Positions 25,009-36,869 of a stretch of DNA of 64,000 nucleotides are shown here, in pieces. Position 1 is the stretch's first letter, and each line of letters begins with the position of its first letter. Location of the stretch: positions 1 through 64,000 of the forward strand of contig BPJD01000001.1 in assembly GCA_026004435.1 (NCBI GenBank). The letters are read 5' to 3'. This DNA comes from Patescibacteria group bacterium (lineage in GTDB: Bacteria; Patescibacteriota; Microgenomatia; UBA1406; GWC2-37-13). A program made the translations under genes and the position numbers. The notes beneath the pieces are model-generated. The model made no database searches. It was not told the DNA's origin and saw nothing but the letters and a program-made list of their open reading frames with translations.

Positions 25009-25955
25009 TTTATAATTCTCCAGTTTATATTTGAGTCTTTTTTCATTAGCATATATTGTTTTTTGGCATATTTGATCTCTTTTTTGATCCAAAGCTCTTT
25101 TAATTGTTCGTAATTGATTTTTCCATCTAAAAACTCAAGTATTTGTTTTACTCCTAATGTTTTTAACCCTTGATCTGTTTTGGTATAACCTAGACTCAGT
25201 AGTTTTTTTACTTCAGCAACTGCTCCCTGCTCCAGCCTTTGGGCTACTCTTTTTCTAATTTTATCTTCTAAAGTTTTATTATTGTTAAATCTTAAGCCAA
25301 TGATTTTAGTTTCTATTTGAAGATTGTTTAGTTTTTCTGATAGGCAGATCTTTTTATTAGTTGTTTGAGGTCTGAATTTAAAGTCAGGTTGTTGCATTAA
25401 GATCTCTATTTTTCTGATTAATCTGTAGGGGTTGTTGTGGTCGCTGTTGTTAAGTTGATTCAGTAGTCTAGGATTCAATTTTTCAAGCAGGTTTCTTAAT
25501 TCATCCAAGGATTTATGTTTTAGTTGCTCTCTTAAATTAAAGTCAGGTCCGATGTTGTCTGAGTCCAGTTTGTATAAAAGATTGTAAAGATAAAAATAAC
25601 TGCCGCCGACTAAAACTATTGTGTTATATTTAATAAAAAGTTTTTTAATTAAACTTAAGGCCAGATCAGCCCAGTCATAGCTGGAGACATATACATTAGG
25701 ATGAGCTATGTCATATAAATAAATCGGAACTTTGCCAAATAAATAATAACCAATATCGTAGTGGTTGATCTTGGTCTCTAAATGAAACTTTGAGCCTTTA
25801 GGAAGGTCTTTGCCTGTTGTTATATCTATTAATTTATAAACTTGTCTGGCATCGGCGTTAATTAAGGCTCCATTGGTTTTTTGGGCTATTTTTAAAGCTG
25901 TACCTGTTTTGCCTGTTGCCGTTTGTCCTGTTATTATGCATATCTTTTTTGGCAT
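25005..25955 (-). CDS. miaA: tRNA dimethylallyltransferase
   Basis: 316 aa. P-loop GQTATGKTGTALKIA, INADARQVYK (the D-S-R-Q-x-Y-K motif, with Ala for Ser), ITTGKDLP, and VLVGGSYFYLYNLLY (GGTGLY equivalent, with Ser-Tyr-Phe). It transfers a dimethylallyl group to A37 of tRNAs reading UNN codons. Several motif substitutions mark it as divergent. It is downstream of folD with a 6-bp gap. Confidence 0.85.
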   Translation of the reverse strand: MPKKICIITGQTATGKTGTALKIAQKTNGALINADARQVYKLIDITTGKDLPKGSKFHLETKINHYDIGYYLFGKVPIYLYDIAHPNVYVSSYDWADLALSLIKKLFIKYNTIVLVGGSYFYLYNLLYKLDSDNIGPDFNLREQLKHKSLDELRNLLEKLNPRLLNQLNNSDHNNPYRLIRKIEILMQQPDFKFRPQTTNKKICLSEKLNNLQIETKIIGLRFNNNKTLEDKIRKRVAQRLEQGAVAEVKKLLSLGYTKTDQGLKTLGVKQILEFLDGKINYEQLKELWIKKEIKYAKKQYMLMKKDSNINWRIIN

Positions 25956-25961
25956 AAGTGT

Positions 25962-26909
25962 TTAGAACTCTATGCCTCTTTCTTGAAATAGTGCTGATTC
26001 TATTAAATTTTTGTATATATAGGCAATATTTAAAGGACCTATGCCATTAACAGCTGAGGTAAAAAACTTAGCTTTTGCTTCAATCTCTTTTTTATTAAAG
26101 TCTCCTGCTATTTTGCCATTTACTTTATGAAGTCCTACATTAATTAAAATACAGCCATCTTTGATCAGATCAGGAGTTATTACTTTTTTGCCAACTGCTG
26201 AGATTATAATGTCTGCTTCTTTGGTAAACATTGAAGGATCAGGCACGCCTGAGTGCAGATTAATAAAATTAAGTCCAAATTCGTTTAAGGTTTTTGCAAT
26301 AGGGCCTCCTCCTGTCAACCCTCTGCCCAATAAAACTATTTTTTTATTGGAAAATGTGTCTTTAAAAAAATATTTGTCTAGTTTTATTCCCTCTGGATTT
26401 TCATAAATTTTGTGCAGATACCTTTCTTTAATCTCAGGGTAAACAATTAGGTCATTGATCTTATCATCTGGATTGTTGTAGATGTCTGTTAAATAAATAT
26501 ACTTGAGTATAGTTAAAACAGCCAGCCCCAGCGGTGGAAAAAATGGAGATTTGTCAGAAAAGCCTTCAATCTCCTTTACCCTTGGTATAAAGTCGTAAAT
26601 TGTATTAGTCTGCAGTTCAGATGGTATTGGCTGCTGAATTATAACTCCTGTTGTTTTAGGGTCGTTTGCTGTTTTATGAATGATTTCAGCCAATTCTTGA
26701 AAAGATATTTTCTTGGCAATATGTTTGAGTTGAAACTCTATACTAAGTAGTTTCGCTACTTCTTCTTTTTTTTTCAGATAACCAAGCTGATCTTGGTCTT
26801 TGCCTACATATATAGCACATAGTCTAAGGTTTTTGTTTTTTAGTTGTGCTTTTCTGCGGGCAAGTATGTCAAGAATTTTCTGGGCTAAATAATTTCCGTT
26901 AATTTGCAC
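25962..26909 (-). CDS. folD: bifunctional methylene-THF dehydrogenase/cyclohydrolase
   Basis: 315 aa, about 30 longer than typical. Starts with GTG (26909), preceded by TATAAT (26921-26916) at 6 nt, so probably leaderless. YVGKDQDQLGYLKKK holds the catalytic Tyr/Lys, QQPIPSELQ the conserved Q-x-PLP segment, LLGRGLTGGGPIAKTL the NAD(P)-binding loop (usually GRSxxVGxP), and NGIGPLNIAYIYKN the GGVGPMT-like motif. The usual PCTPxG loop reads FFPPLGL. A ~45-residue insertion (~135-180, IYNNPDDKIN... region) precedes the NADP domain. It supplies formyl-THF for initiator tRNA and purines. Confidence 0.85.
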   Translation of the reverse strand: MQINGNYLAQKILDILARRKAQLKNKNLRLCAIYVGKDQDQLGYLKKKEEVAKLLSIEFQLKHIAKKISFQELAEIIHKTANDPKTTGVIIQQPIPSELQTNTIYDFIPRVKEIEGFSDKSPFFPPLGLAVLTILKYIYLTDIYNNPDDKINDLIVYPEIKERYLHKIYENPEGIKLDKYFFKDTFSNKKIVLLGRGLTGGGPIAKTLNEFGLNFINLHSGVPDPSMFTKEADIIISAVGKKVITPDLIKDGCILINVGLHKVNGKIAGDFNKKEIEAKAKFFTSAVNGIGPLNIAYIYKNLIESALFQERGIEF

Positions 26910-26972
26910 ATTTCTATTATATCATAAAATTTCCTGTTTTGATTAGGATTGTCAGAATAGATTTAATTTGTT

Positions 26973-27509
26973 TTATGCTTTTAAAAGCAGGTATTCATAG
27001 AGTCTAAGTTCGGATCTGGCTTTTTTGGCTTTTTCCTGACCATACAACTTGTTTAACAGATTTCTAAAATCTTTACTATGGTTGTGAATTTTTAAATGAC
27101 AGACCTCATGGCAGACAATATACTCTATCAGATCTTTTGTCAAATACTTGATTTTTTCATTAAACTTTATTATACCTGTACTGGAGCATAATCCCCAACA
27201 GTTTTTCATAGTTTTATAGCTGATTGTCTTAGGGTATTTTTTAATTTTTTTGCAGTATTTTTCAATAAATTGGTTAACTAAGGTTTTGTACCCAGTTTTT
27301 GGTTCTGTTTTTATTTTTTTGGTTTTTTCTTTGATAGACTCTATTAGATTAAGTTGTTTTTTGAGCCAGCCTCTTTTAGTCTCAAGTATCTCAGAGACTT
27401 TGTGCAGATGAGAAGGAGGCAGAATCAGTCTGATCTGAAAGTTTTTTACCTCAAACCTAATGTACTTTACATTTCTGGTAATAACCTTTACTTTGTTTTT
27501 AAACTCCAT
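26973..27509 (-). CDS. YgjP-like metallopeptidase (DUF45)
   Basis: 178 aa. CHEVCHLKIHNHSKDFRNLL is the HExxH zinc motif with the downstream His of the YgjP/WLM-type families. Upstream, TMKNCWGLCSSTGIIKFNEKI matches the conserved 'RWGSCS..G.I..N' segment. A zinc protease of unknown substrate. It lies downstream of gyrA with a 22-bp gap. Confidence 0.88.
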   Translation of the reverse strand: MEFKNKVKVITRNVKYIRFEVKNFQIRLILPPSHLHKVSEILETKRGWLKKQLNLIESIKEKTKKIKTEPKTGYKTLVNQFIEKYCKKIKKYPKTISYKTMKNCWGLCSSTGIIKFNEKIKYLTKDLIEYIVCHEVCHLKIHNHSKDFRNLLNKLYGQEKAKKARSELRLYEYLLLKA

Positions 27510-27531
27510 TTTTTCTAAAGTTCAAGTTGGT

Positions 27532-30012
27532 TTAAATTAGAGTTGCTGTTGAGACCTTGCCATTGTTCTTTGATTTTATTAGCTTTACTCCTTTGGCAGC
27601 TCTTGATCTGATTGGAATTTCATCTAAATTGATTTTAATAATCTGGCCTTTTTCGGTTGAAATGACAAGCTGTTTTTCATCTCTGATTATGCCTGCAAAA
27701 GCAGTGTCGCCTGTTTTTTTATCAATTCCAATAGCTTTTATGCCTACTCCTCCTCTGTGCTGTTCTTTAAACTCAGAAAGTTTAGTCTTTTTGCCTATAC
27801 CGTTTTCTGAGACTATAATCAAATAATTGTTTTTTTCTTCTTGTGAGAATCTGTCTGCGGCAACTACTTTGTTGTTTTTGTCTAAGTTTATGCCTTTTAC
27901 TCCTTTGGCTGATCTGCCCATTGGTCTTGCTTCAGCAATCGGGAAAACTATTGCTTTGCCGTTTTTGGAAAAGATCATAATATCATCTGTTGGCTTAGTT
28001 TTAATGACCCATTTTAATCTGTCAGTTGGCTCCAGTCTTATGGCTATAATGCCATTGCTTCTGATATTTTTAAAATCTTTTAGTTTGGTTCTTTTGACAA
28101 TACCTGATTCTGTTACAAAAAATAAAGACTCAAAGTTCTCGTGGTTGTTGTCAAGGTCTATTATAGAGACAACTGAATCATCTTTGCTCAGGTTTAAAAA
28201 ATTTACTATTGCCTTGCCTTTTGATCTTTTGCTTGATTCTGGTATTTCCCAAGCTCTTAGTTTAAATACTTTACCTTGATTGGTAAAGAATAAAATATAA
28301 TTGTGTTCCTGAGTAAAGATTAGTTGTTGAACCTGATCTTCATCTTTAACCTCAATACCGATTGTTCCTACTCCGCCTCTTTTTTGAGCCTTAAAGCTCT
28401 CAGCTGTTAATTTTTTAATGTAGCCTGCTTTTGTCAGCATTACAAAAACTTCCTTATTTGGAATCAGTTTTTCATCTGTTATCTCCTCTGGCCTATGTGC
28501 TACAATTTCGGTTTTTCTATTGTCTTTGTAAGTCTTGGCAATTTCTAACAGCTCGTTTTTTATAACTTGCAGGATTTTAAACACATCAGATAGCAGTGTT
28601 TTTAGATAACTAATAAGTTCTCTTAGCTGTTTTAGTTCTTCCTCTAGCTTATGCCTTTCAAGACCTGTTAGTTTTTTTAACTGCATATCAAGTATTGCTT
28701 GAGCCTGAACTGGTGTAAACTTAAACCTGTCAATTAATTTTTGCTTTGCTTCAGATTCATTCTCTGATCTGCGGATTATTGTTATTATTTCATCTATATG
28801 GTCAAGAGCTTTAAGCAGACCCTCAAGTATGTGGGCTCGAGCCTCTGCCTGTTTGAGTTCATACTCTGATCTGCGAACTATAATGTTTACTCTATGCCTT
28901 ATGTACTCTTCTAATGCTGTTTTAAGCGAGATTGTCTGAGGTATGCCATTAACTAAACAGACAAAATTTACTGGAAAAGTTGTTTGCAGTTCTGTGTATT
29001 TATATAAAGCATTAAGTATTTTTTTATACGGAGTTCCTCGTTTTAATTCAATAACTATTCTTATGCCTTCTCTGTCTGATTCGTCTCTTAAATCAGAGAT
29101 TCCTTCTATTTTCTTGTTGGTTACTAAATCTGCTATTTTTGCGACTAAATTGGCTTTGTTTACCTGATACGGCAGTTCTTTAATTACAATTCTTTCTTTG
29201 TTTCTGGTTTCTTCATGCTCTACCTTTCCTCTTATTAGTATCTTGCCTTTTCCTGAGGTATAGGCATTTTTAATCTCATCTATGCCATAGATTATTCCTG
29301 CTGTTGGAAAGTCTGGTCCTTTGATAAACTGCATTAATTCATCAAGTGATACTGGAAACTCTAACTCTGCTGTTTTAGGGTCTTTACTGTTCTGACTGAT
29401 TTCTGCAAGTTTGGCTTTATCTATACAGTAATTAATAGCTGAGATGACCTCGGTTAAGTTATGTGGAGGTATTTTGGTTGCCATTCCCACAGCTATACCT
29501 TCAGCTCCCATCATTAACAGATTGGGAATCTTGGCAGGCAGATATAAAGGTTCTTGCAGTGTGCCGTCAAAGTTATCTATAAAGTCTACTGTGTCTTTTT
29601 CTATGTCTGATAGCAGTTCTTCTGCAATTTTTGTCAGTTTTACCTCTGTGTAACGCATAGCTGCTGGAGGATCTCCGTCTATTGATCCAAAGTTTCCTTG
29701 GCCTTTTATAAGTGGGTAGCGCATTGAAAAATCTTGTGCCATTCTGACTAAAGCCTCATACACTGGAGCATCTCCGTGAGGATGATATTTTCCTAAAACC
29801 TCTCCAACTACTTTAGCTGATTTCGAGTACTTGGCATTGTGAAACAGTCTCATTTTGTACATTGCATACAGTATTCGTCTCTGGACTGGCTTAAGTCCGT
29901 CTCTTATATCAGGCAAAGCCCTTGAGACTATTACAGACATCGCATAATTAAGGTACGATGTTTTCATTTCATCAATTATCTCTGTGTTTCTTACAGGTGG
30001 CTTTTCGTTCAT
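27532..30012 (-). CDS. gyrA: DNA gyrase subunit A
   Basis: 826 aa. Starts with the N-terminal [31 protein letters not shown]. The catalytic Tyr is in [10 protein letters not shown], the QRR-type GyrA box is [10 protein letters not shown], and six beta-pinwheel blades follow. The GyrA box supports gyrase over topoisomerase IV. It forms an unusual unit gyrB-ppa-gyrA, with a pyrophosphatase gene between the two subunits (12-bp and 25-bp gaps). Confidence 0.96.
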   Translation of the reverse strand: MNEKPPVRNTEIIDEMKTSYLNYAMSVIVSRALPDIRDGLKPVQRRILYAMYKMRLFHNAKYSKSAKVVGEVLGKYHPHGDAPVYEALVRMAQDFSMRYPLIKGQGNFGSIDGDPPAAMRYTEVKLTKIAEELLSDIEKDTVDFIDNFDGTLQEPLYLPAKIPNLLMMGAEGIAVGMATKIPPHNLTEVISAINYCIDKAKLAEISQNSKDPKTAELEFPVSLDELMQFIKGPDFPTAGIIYGIDEIKNAYTSGKGKILIRGKVEHEETRNKERIVIKELPYQVNKANLVAKIADLVTNKKIEGISDLRDESDREGIRIVIELKRGTPYKKILNALYKYTELQTTFPVNFVCLVNGIPQTISLKTALEEYIRHRVNIIVRRSEYELKQAEARAHILEGLLKALDHIDEIITIIRRSENESEAKQKLIDRFKFTPVQAQAILDMQLKKLTGLERHKLEEELKQLRELISYLKTLLSDVFKILQVIKNELLEIAKTYKDNRKTEIVAHRPEEITDEKLIPNKEVFVMLTKAGYIKKLTAESFKAQKRGGVGTIGIEVKDEDQVQQLIFTQEHNYILFFTNQGKVFKLRAWEIPESSKRSKGKAIVNFLNLSKDDSVVSIIDLDNNHENFESLFFVTESGIVKRTKLKDFKNIRSNGIIAIRLEPTDRLKWVIKTKPTDDIMIFSKNGKAIVFPIAEARPMGRSAKGVKGINLDKNNKVVAADRFSQEEKNNYLIIVSENGIGKKTKLSEFKEQHRGGVGIKAIGIDKKTGDTAFAGIIRDEKQLVISTEKGQIIKINLDEIPIRSRAAKGVKLIKSKNNGKVSTATLI

Positions 30013-30024
30013 ATTTAAGTTGTT

Positions 30025-30534
30025 TTATAATGCATTTTTTATTGCTGTTAATGCATCTTTTTTTGATAAAAAATTTTTTGTTTTTACCCATTTGTTGGGT
30101 TCAAGATCTTTGTACCTATCAAAAAAGTTTTTAATCTTGTCCTTAACCGCTTTGGATATATCAGTCACATCCTCAATTTCTGCCATAAATGGGTCTATCT
30201 TTTTTTCCGGCACTGCCAGTATTTTTGTATCAATTCCTGCTTCGTCTTCCATCTCAAGCATGCCAATAACTCTGGCTGGGACCACAGAACCCGGTGCAAA
30301 ACTAGAAGAGGATAATACCAAAACATCTACCGGATCTCCATCTTCTGCACTAGTGTGGGGAATAAAACCATAATTGAATGGAAATACCATAGCTCCGTAT
30401 AAAATTCTATCAACAAATACAGCTCCTGAGTCTTTATCTAGTTCATACTTTACATTTGAGTTTTGAGGTATTTCTATAACTACATTAATATGCTCTGGAG
30501 GGTTTTCTCCTGTTGTTATTTGTTTAAGGTTCAT
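30025..30534 (-). CDS. ppa: inorganic pyrophosphatase, family I
   Basis: 169 aa. VVIEIPQNSNVKYELDKDSGAVFVDR and ILYGAMVFPFNYGFIPHT carry the conserved Lys/Tyr residues; EDGDPVDVLVLS holds the D-x-D-P-x-D metal site. It hydrolyses PPi and so drives polymerisation reactions. Placed between gyrB and gyrA. Confidence 0.95.
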   Translation of the reverse strand: MNLKQITTGENPPEHINVVIEIPQNSNVKYELDKDSGAVFVDRILYGAMVFPFNYGFIPHTSAEDGDPVDVLVLSSSSFAPGSVVPARVIGMLEMEDEAGIDTKILAVPEKKIDPFMAEIEDVTDISKAVKDKIKNFFDRYKDLEPNKWVKTKNFLSKKDALTAIKNAL

Positions 30535-30559
30535 AGTGTTTTTAAGTTAACTTTTAATG

Positions 30560-32485
<1,926 letters not shown>

Positions 32486-32884
32486 TTATTTTAACTCTAC
32501 TTTTGCTCCGGCGGCCTCTAATTTTTGTTTTGCGTTTTCTGCTTCTTCTTTCTTAACATCTGTTAAGATCTCTTTTGGAGCTGAGTCAACTAATTTTTTA
32601 GCATCCATAAGACCTAACTCTGGTTTAATCTCTCTTATAGCTTTAACTACATTTAGTTTATTGGCTCCTGCATCAGCTAATACTACTGTAAAGCTGCTCT
32701 TTTCTTCTGCTTGGTTTTCTTGTCCAGCTGGAGCTGCTGCTGTGGCAACTGGTGCTGCTGCCATTGGTTGAACTCCAAATTTATCTTCCATATACTCTGC
32801 TAACTCTGCTAGTTCAACTGCAGTGAGTTGTTCAATTTGCTCTGCTATTTTAGTTATTTTCTCTGAATAGGTTTTGTCAGACAT
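32486..32884 (-). CDS. rplL: ribosomal protein L7/L12 (bL12)
   Basis: 132 aa. N-terminal dimerisation helices, then a flexible Ala-rich hinge (AAAPVATAAAPAG), then the C-terminal domain SSFTVVLADAGANKLNVVKAIREI. It is preceded by a textbook Shine-Dalgarno, AAGGAGGTGA on the minus strand (32904-32895), 10 nt from the ATG. Encoded after rplJ as in most bacteria; binds elongation factors at the ribosomal stalk. Confidence 0.97.
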   Translation of the reverse strand: MSDKTYSEKITKIAEQIEQLTAVELAELAEYMEDKFGVQPMAAAPVATAAAPAGQENQAEEKSSFTVVLADAGANKLNVVKAIREIKPELGLMDAKKLVDSAPKEILTDVKKEEAENAKQKLEAAGAKVELK

Positions 32885-32927
32885 TATTTTTATTTCACCT
32901 CCTTACTTATTTTAACAACTTTTAATC

Positions 32928-33470
32928 TTAATTGGCTTGTTTTTTGGCTAACTCTTTAATAATAAGATAGACTTTTGTTGTATTAAACTGCAAAGCAGTG
33001 TGTAGTCTTGATACAGGCGATTTTATTGACAGATAAATCTTTGATAGTAATTCTTGTTTTGATGGTAGTTTAGATAATCTATCTAAGTTTTGGCTGTCAT
33101 AAACAGTGCTGTCAATGTATCCTCCTTTAAATTGAAGTTCTTCGTAGTCTTTTGCGTATTCTGAGATTTTTTTGAGTACTTCATAAATATCTGTGCCGTC
33201 TAAGACAACAGCTGTGTTTTCTTTAAGAGGAAATACTTTTTGTCTGAATTCTCTGAACTCTGCTTTAGAGCTGGATAATTTGTTGATTGTTTTTTCAAAT
33301 AATGAGTTTTTGAGAAACTTTATTTTCGCAGAATACTGATTTATATCTTTTCTTATTTTCTCAAGTTGCTGATGTTTAATATTTCCTACCTTAATAAGAA
33401 AAAAGTTCTCAGCAGTAGAGATTAGTTCAGTCAGTTGTTGTACTTTTTGTTTTTTTAGTTGATTTACCAT
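32928..33470 (-). CDS. rplJ: ribosomal protein L10 (uL10)
   Basis: 180 aa. VNQLKKQKVQQLTELISTAENFFLIKVGNIKHQQLEKIRKDI matches the uL10 N-terminal domain; the C-terminal helix binds L7/L12 dimers. It lies behind its own -10 and a structured leader, and upstream of rplL (43-bp gap). Confidence 0.92.
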   Translation of the reverse strand: MVNQLKKQKVQQLTELISTAENFFLIKVGNIKHQQLEKIRKDINQYSAKIKFLKNSLFEKTINKLSSSKAEFREFRQKVFPLKENTAVVLDGTDIYEVLKKISEYAKDYEELQFKGGYIDSTVYDSQNLDRLSKLPSKQELLSKIYLSIKSPVSRLHTALQFNTTKVYLIIKELAKKQAN

Positions 33471-33558
33471 AATTCCTTCACCCTAACTTGGGATCTCTTG
33501 CAGGTCTTATGTTTTGCAACTGCCTGCAGTCTTGGATACTTTTAAATTATACCAGCTG
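33471..33558 (-). promoter_or_regulatory. rplJ promoter and L10-leader-like RNA
   Basis: On the minus strand: TTGCAA, a 16-bp spacer, TATAAT (33550-33545), then a leader in which TGCAGG pairs with CCTGCA (loop CAGTTGCAAAACATAAGA). This is followed by AGAGATCCC and AAGGA before the ATG. It resembles the autoregulatory L10 leader, in which L10(L12)4 binds a kink-turn stem to stop its own translation. Similarity is by layout, not by alignment. Confidence 0.5.
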
Positions 33559-33849
33559 TTACAAATTTTGCAAAAGATCTTTTAAAGATTGATTAGTCTG
33601 CTGTTTGCTCTTAGTTTTTGTTTGTTTTTTTCTTTGTCTAAGTTTTTGAGCAATTTGTTGTTTTCTTTGGAATTTTTCAACAAGTCCTTTGGTATCAACA
33701 AATTTTTGTTCTCCAGTATAAAACGGATGACAGTTGGAGCAGACTTCTACTTCAATAGACTCTTTAGTTGAGCCTACCTCAAAACTGGCACCGCAGCCTC
33801 TGCAGTGAACTTGAGCCTTTGTGTATTTGATTCCAGTATCTTTTGCCAT
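33559..33849 (-). CDS. rpmE: ribosomal protein L31 (bL31), Zn type with tail
   Basis: 96 aa. [47 protein letters not shown] has the Cys-x-x-Cys pairs of the zinc (C+) form and the HPFYTG signature. Its first 70 residues align with normal L31; the extra ~25-residue C-terminal tail is rich in Lys and Gln ([14 protein letters not shown]), probably an rRNA-binding extension. Confidence 0.94.
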   Translation of the reverse strand: MAKDTGIKYTKAQVHCRGCGASFEVGSTKESIEVEVCSNCHPFYTGEQKFVDTKGLVEKFQRKQQIAQKLRQRKKQTKTKSKQQTNQSLKDLLQNL

Positions 33850-33898
33850 AGATTTATATTATAAACTAAAGATCTAAAAAATAAAGGGCTTTATTAAA

Positions 33899-35257
33899 TT
33901 ATATATTTTCCAGCAAAAATTTTTTAATAGTATCGTACTCTGGTTTTAATCTGAATATATATTCTTTTTTATTATAGATGTTGCTGAATCGGCTCTTGAG
34001 TGGAAGTTTAATTTTAAGTGTGTTTTCTACTGTGTCTTTGAATTTTTCAGGATGGGCTGTTTCAAGAATAATTAGCTTAAAGTCTTTGAGTTTAAGATTT
34101 TTAGTTTGTTTTAGGTATTGTTCAGCTGCGGCAAACGCAACAGCACCATGGGGTTCTATAATTGTATGATACTTTTCATAGCAGGTTTGAATTGCTTTAA
34201 GAGTTTCTGAGTCGGTTATACTGTAGGCTGTCAGATCTTTTTTTAACTGTTCAAGATTTGGTTGTTTTAGAATTTTAGCTTTTTCTGTTATCCGGCCGTT
34301 GTAAAGTTCAAATATTCTGGCGATATTGCTCGGGTTGCCTACATTCATTGCGTTGGAGATGCAGTCTAACGATGGTGAGATTGGCTGATACTGCTGTGTT
34401 TTAATAAATTTAACAAAAGAGTTATTTGAGTTTGTTGCAGAAATAAAAAATGATTTGGTTAATCCCATCTTTTTAGCTATAAGTCCTGCTGTGAGGTTGC
34501 CAAAGTTGCCTGAGGGAACAGAAAAGATAATTTTGTTTGTGCCTGCATTTGCAAGTGTTAAGTAGGCATAAAAATAATAAGTTGTTTGTGGCAAAAGTCT
34601 GGCTATATTAATTGAGTTGGCAGAGGTTAAATTTAAAGTTTCAAGATCAGGGTCTGCAAAGGCTTGTTTTACTATTGCTTGGCAGTCGTCAAACTTGCCT
34701 TGTACAGCGATTGAGACAATATTTTTGCCTAAAGTTGTCATTTGTTTTCTCTGGACTTCTGTAACCTCTTTTTCAGGAAATAATAAAATTACTTTTATGT
34801 TTTCTAATCCATAAAAAGCGCTTGCTACTGCGCTTCCTGTATCTCCAGATGTTGCTGTTAGAATTGTTACAGATCTGTTGTTTTTTTTTAGATAGTACTG
34901 CATTAATCTAGCCATTGTTCTTGCTCCAATGTCCTTAAATGATGCAGTTGGGCCTTGGTCAAGCCTTAGAATAAATATTTGTCTTGTCAGTTGTTCAAGA
35001 GGCAGATCAAAGTTTAGACTAGATCTGATAATCAAGTTTAGCTGCTGCTTGTTAATTTCAGGCAAAAGAAATTTGCTTAATACACTAACTGAGATATCTG
35101 CAAAGCTTTTGTTCTTTAGCTCATTAAGTTCATTATTAGAAAATTTAGGAATAGTATCTGGCATATATAAGCCTTTGTCTGGAGCTTGTCCTTCAAATAA
35201 GGCTTCTTGAAAGGTTCTATTAATTATTTGTTTGTTTGTGCTGTGATACTTTATCAT
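33899..35257 (-). CDS. thrC: threonine synthase
   Basis: 452 aa. PLP-binding Lys in GPTASFKDIGARTMARL; TSGDTGSAVASAFYG is the phosphate-binding/substrate loop. FSVPSGNFGNLTAGLIAKKMG binds PLP, and HGAVAFAAAEQYL is near the C-terminus. Converts O-phosphohomoserine to threonine. No other threonine-pathway gene is visible in the window, so it may work with imported precursors or act on another phospho-amino acid. Confidence 0.93.
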   Translation of the reverse strand: MIKYHSTNKQIINRTFQEALFEGQAPDKGLYMPDTIPKFSNNELNELKNKSFADISVSVLSKFLLPEINKQQLNLIIRSSLNFDLPLEQLTRQIFILRLDQGPTASFKDIGARTMARLMQYYLKKNNRSVTILTATSGDTGSAVASAFYGLENIKVILLFPEKEVTEVQRKQMTTLGKNIVSIAVQGKFDDCQAIVKQAFADPDLETLNLTSANSINIARLLPQTTYYFYAYLTLANAGTNKIIFSVPSGNFGNLTAGLIAKKMGLTKSFFISATNSNNSFVKFIKTQQYQPISPSLDCISNAMNVGNPSNIARIFELYNGRITEKAKILKQPNLEQLKKDLTAYSITDSETLKAIQTCYEKYHTIIEPHGAVAFAAAEQYLKQTKNLKLKDFKLIILETAHPEKFKDTVENTLKIKLPLKSRFSNIYNKKEYIFRLKPEYDTIKKFLLENI

Positions 35258-35329
35258 TTATTAATTATAAAATAATTTTAATCAAAATAGTTTGTGCTTA
35301 AGCTTAAAAGTTTTTTATACCTAGTTGTT

Positions 35330-36823
35330 TTACTCAGATGAGATTTTAAAAATCTCATTGGGCAGTTTGTACTGTTGAATAATCTTTTGGTTGTCTTTGT
35401 TGTTTTTTATTAAAATCAAGGTAAACTCATCAACATATACAGCCTGCCAGTTAGGGTCTTGAATTCTTCTGATTAAAAACGGCTGAGCCCATTCGGTTTG
35501 ATCCAATCTATAAAAATAAATAATATTAAAGTTGTATTTTTTATCTAAATTTTTCCAGTTTTGTTCTTGTTGCTGTGGTTTAATGTAGTTGTGTTCAAAA
35601 AACTCGCTTGGGTAGGCTTCTGGTCTATTGTCTATAAAAACTTTTTCTTTGTCTGATAAGGTAAAGATCAGGTATCCGCCAATATCGTAGTTGTTAAAGA
35701 CTGGGCCTTTAAGATTGTTTTGTCTGAAAAAATTAGCTGATTCTAAAGCCTTAGTATCAGCACCTAAGCCGAAATATGGGTTTGATACTGGGTTAAAGAT
35801 ACTGCTAAACGGCAGTGAGACAAATATTAAGGTTGTTAGAATTGTCAGATAACCGTAAAACTCTCCTTTATTTATAGTTTTAAATCTCAGGCTAAAAAAA
35901 AGTATTAAAGCAAGGCCTAAAAAATTTAGTGTTCTTATATATTTGAGGCTTAGGAGCAAGAAGAAAATCATAATAAGATCATAAAATAAGCATCTTAGCT
36001 TTATCTGTTTAAGTTGTTTTAGGTAGATAAAGGCAGTAAATAAACTCAAAATTAAACTGTATCCATAAATTGGGCTCTGAAGCCTTTTTATAGCAAAAAG
36101 TAATGTTTGATTTTCTGCAACTTTGTAGTTATAGTTGTGAAAAATTGTAAAAGGTTGTAGAGCTCCCTTTAAAAAATTAGGGTTAATTAAGCAACCAAAA
36201 CTTATTAGTATTAATGATAAGAATAGTGTCTTTGTCTTTTTTTTATTATTAATTAATTCATCAATGAGGCTAAAAAAAACTAGGATTATTCCAAAGATAT
36301 AAAAAATGTGCAGGTTCACCCAGATAATCTGGGTTATTGTAATTATCAATAAAAATTTTTTGTCTGAGATGCGGTCTTGTTTAAGTAGTTTGATAATCAG
36401 CAGATAAACACTAAAAAAAAATAATGAGAATATCTCTGGCCTTATCTCTTTTCTATAAGTCAGTAAAGGCAGTGTAATAATTAGTCCAATTAAACCTGCG
36501 TATTTGTTCTCTGAACTTATAATAATAATATAAACTGAGAGCAAAAGCAGACCAAGAAAAAATAGATGAAGTCCAAAAAAACCAGTTAGGTCATAAATGT
36601 GATAAAAGATTAACCCAGAAAGCCAGTGATGATTTACTACTGGAAAATCTTGTTGGGTATAGGAGTAGTAATTTGTAAATAAAACCTTAGTATCTTTAAA
36701 AACTAACTCTCCATTTTTAAGATGTCTGCCCAGATCTGCTGTAATTAGGTTAATTTTTTGGCAAGCAAAAATTGCCAGTAGGATTAACAAAACAATTGTA
36801 AAGAGCTTTTGTGTTTTGTTCAT
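35330..36823 (-). CDS. GT-C-like membrane glycosyltransferase
   Basis: 497 aa with an N-terminal membrane segment and about ten more. The first loop has TADLGRHLKNGELVF and VNHHWLSGLIFYHIYD (Asp and His-x-Trp positions), the layout of GT39-type enzymes. A soluble C-terminal domain (~350-497) has FNNYDIGGYLIFTL and VFIDNRPEAYP. Sugar and acceptor are unknown. Third of the membrane glycosyltransferase-like proteins in the window. Confidence 0.72.
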   Translation of the reverse strand: MNKTQKLFTIVLLILLAIFACQKINLITADLGRHLKNGELVFKDTKVLFTNYYSYTQQDFPVVNHHWLSGLIFYHIYDLTGFFGLHLFFLGLLLLSVYIIIISSENKYAGLIGLIITLPLLTYRKEIRPEIFSLFFFSVYLLIIKLLKQDRISDKKFLLIITITQIIWVNLHIFYIFGIILVFFSLIDELINNKKKTKTLFLSLILISFGCLINPNFLKGALQPFTIFHNYNYKVAENQTLLFAIKRLQSPIYGYSLILSLFTAFIYLKQLKQIKLRCLFYDLIMIFFLLLSLKYIRTLNFLGLALILFFSLRFKTINKGEFYGYLTILTTLIFVSLPFSSIFNPVSNPYFGLGADTKALESANFFRQNNLKGPVFNNYDIGGYLIFTLSDKEKVFIDNRPEAYPSEFFEHNYIKPQQQEQNWKNLDKKYNFNIIYFYRLDQTEWAQPFLIRRIQDPNWQAVYVDEFTLILIKNNKDNQKIIQQYKLPNEIFKISSE

Positions 36824-36869
36824 AAACTACTATTATAGTTTTTTTACGATTAATTTGCTTTAGTCTGTA

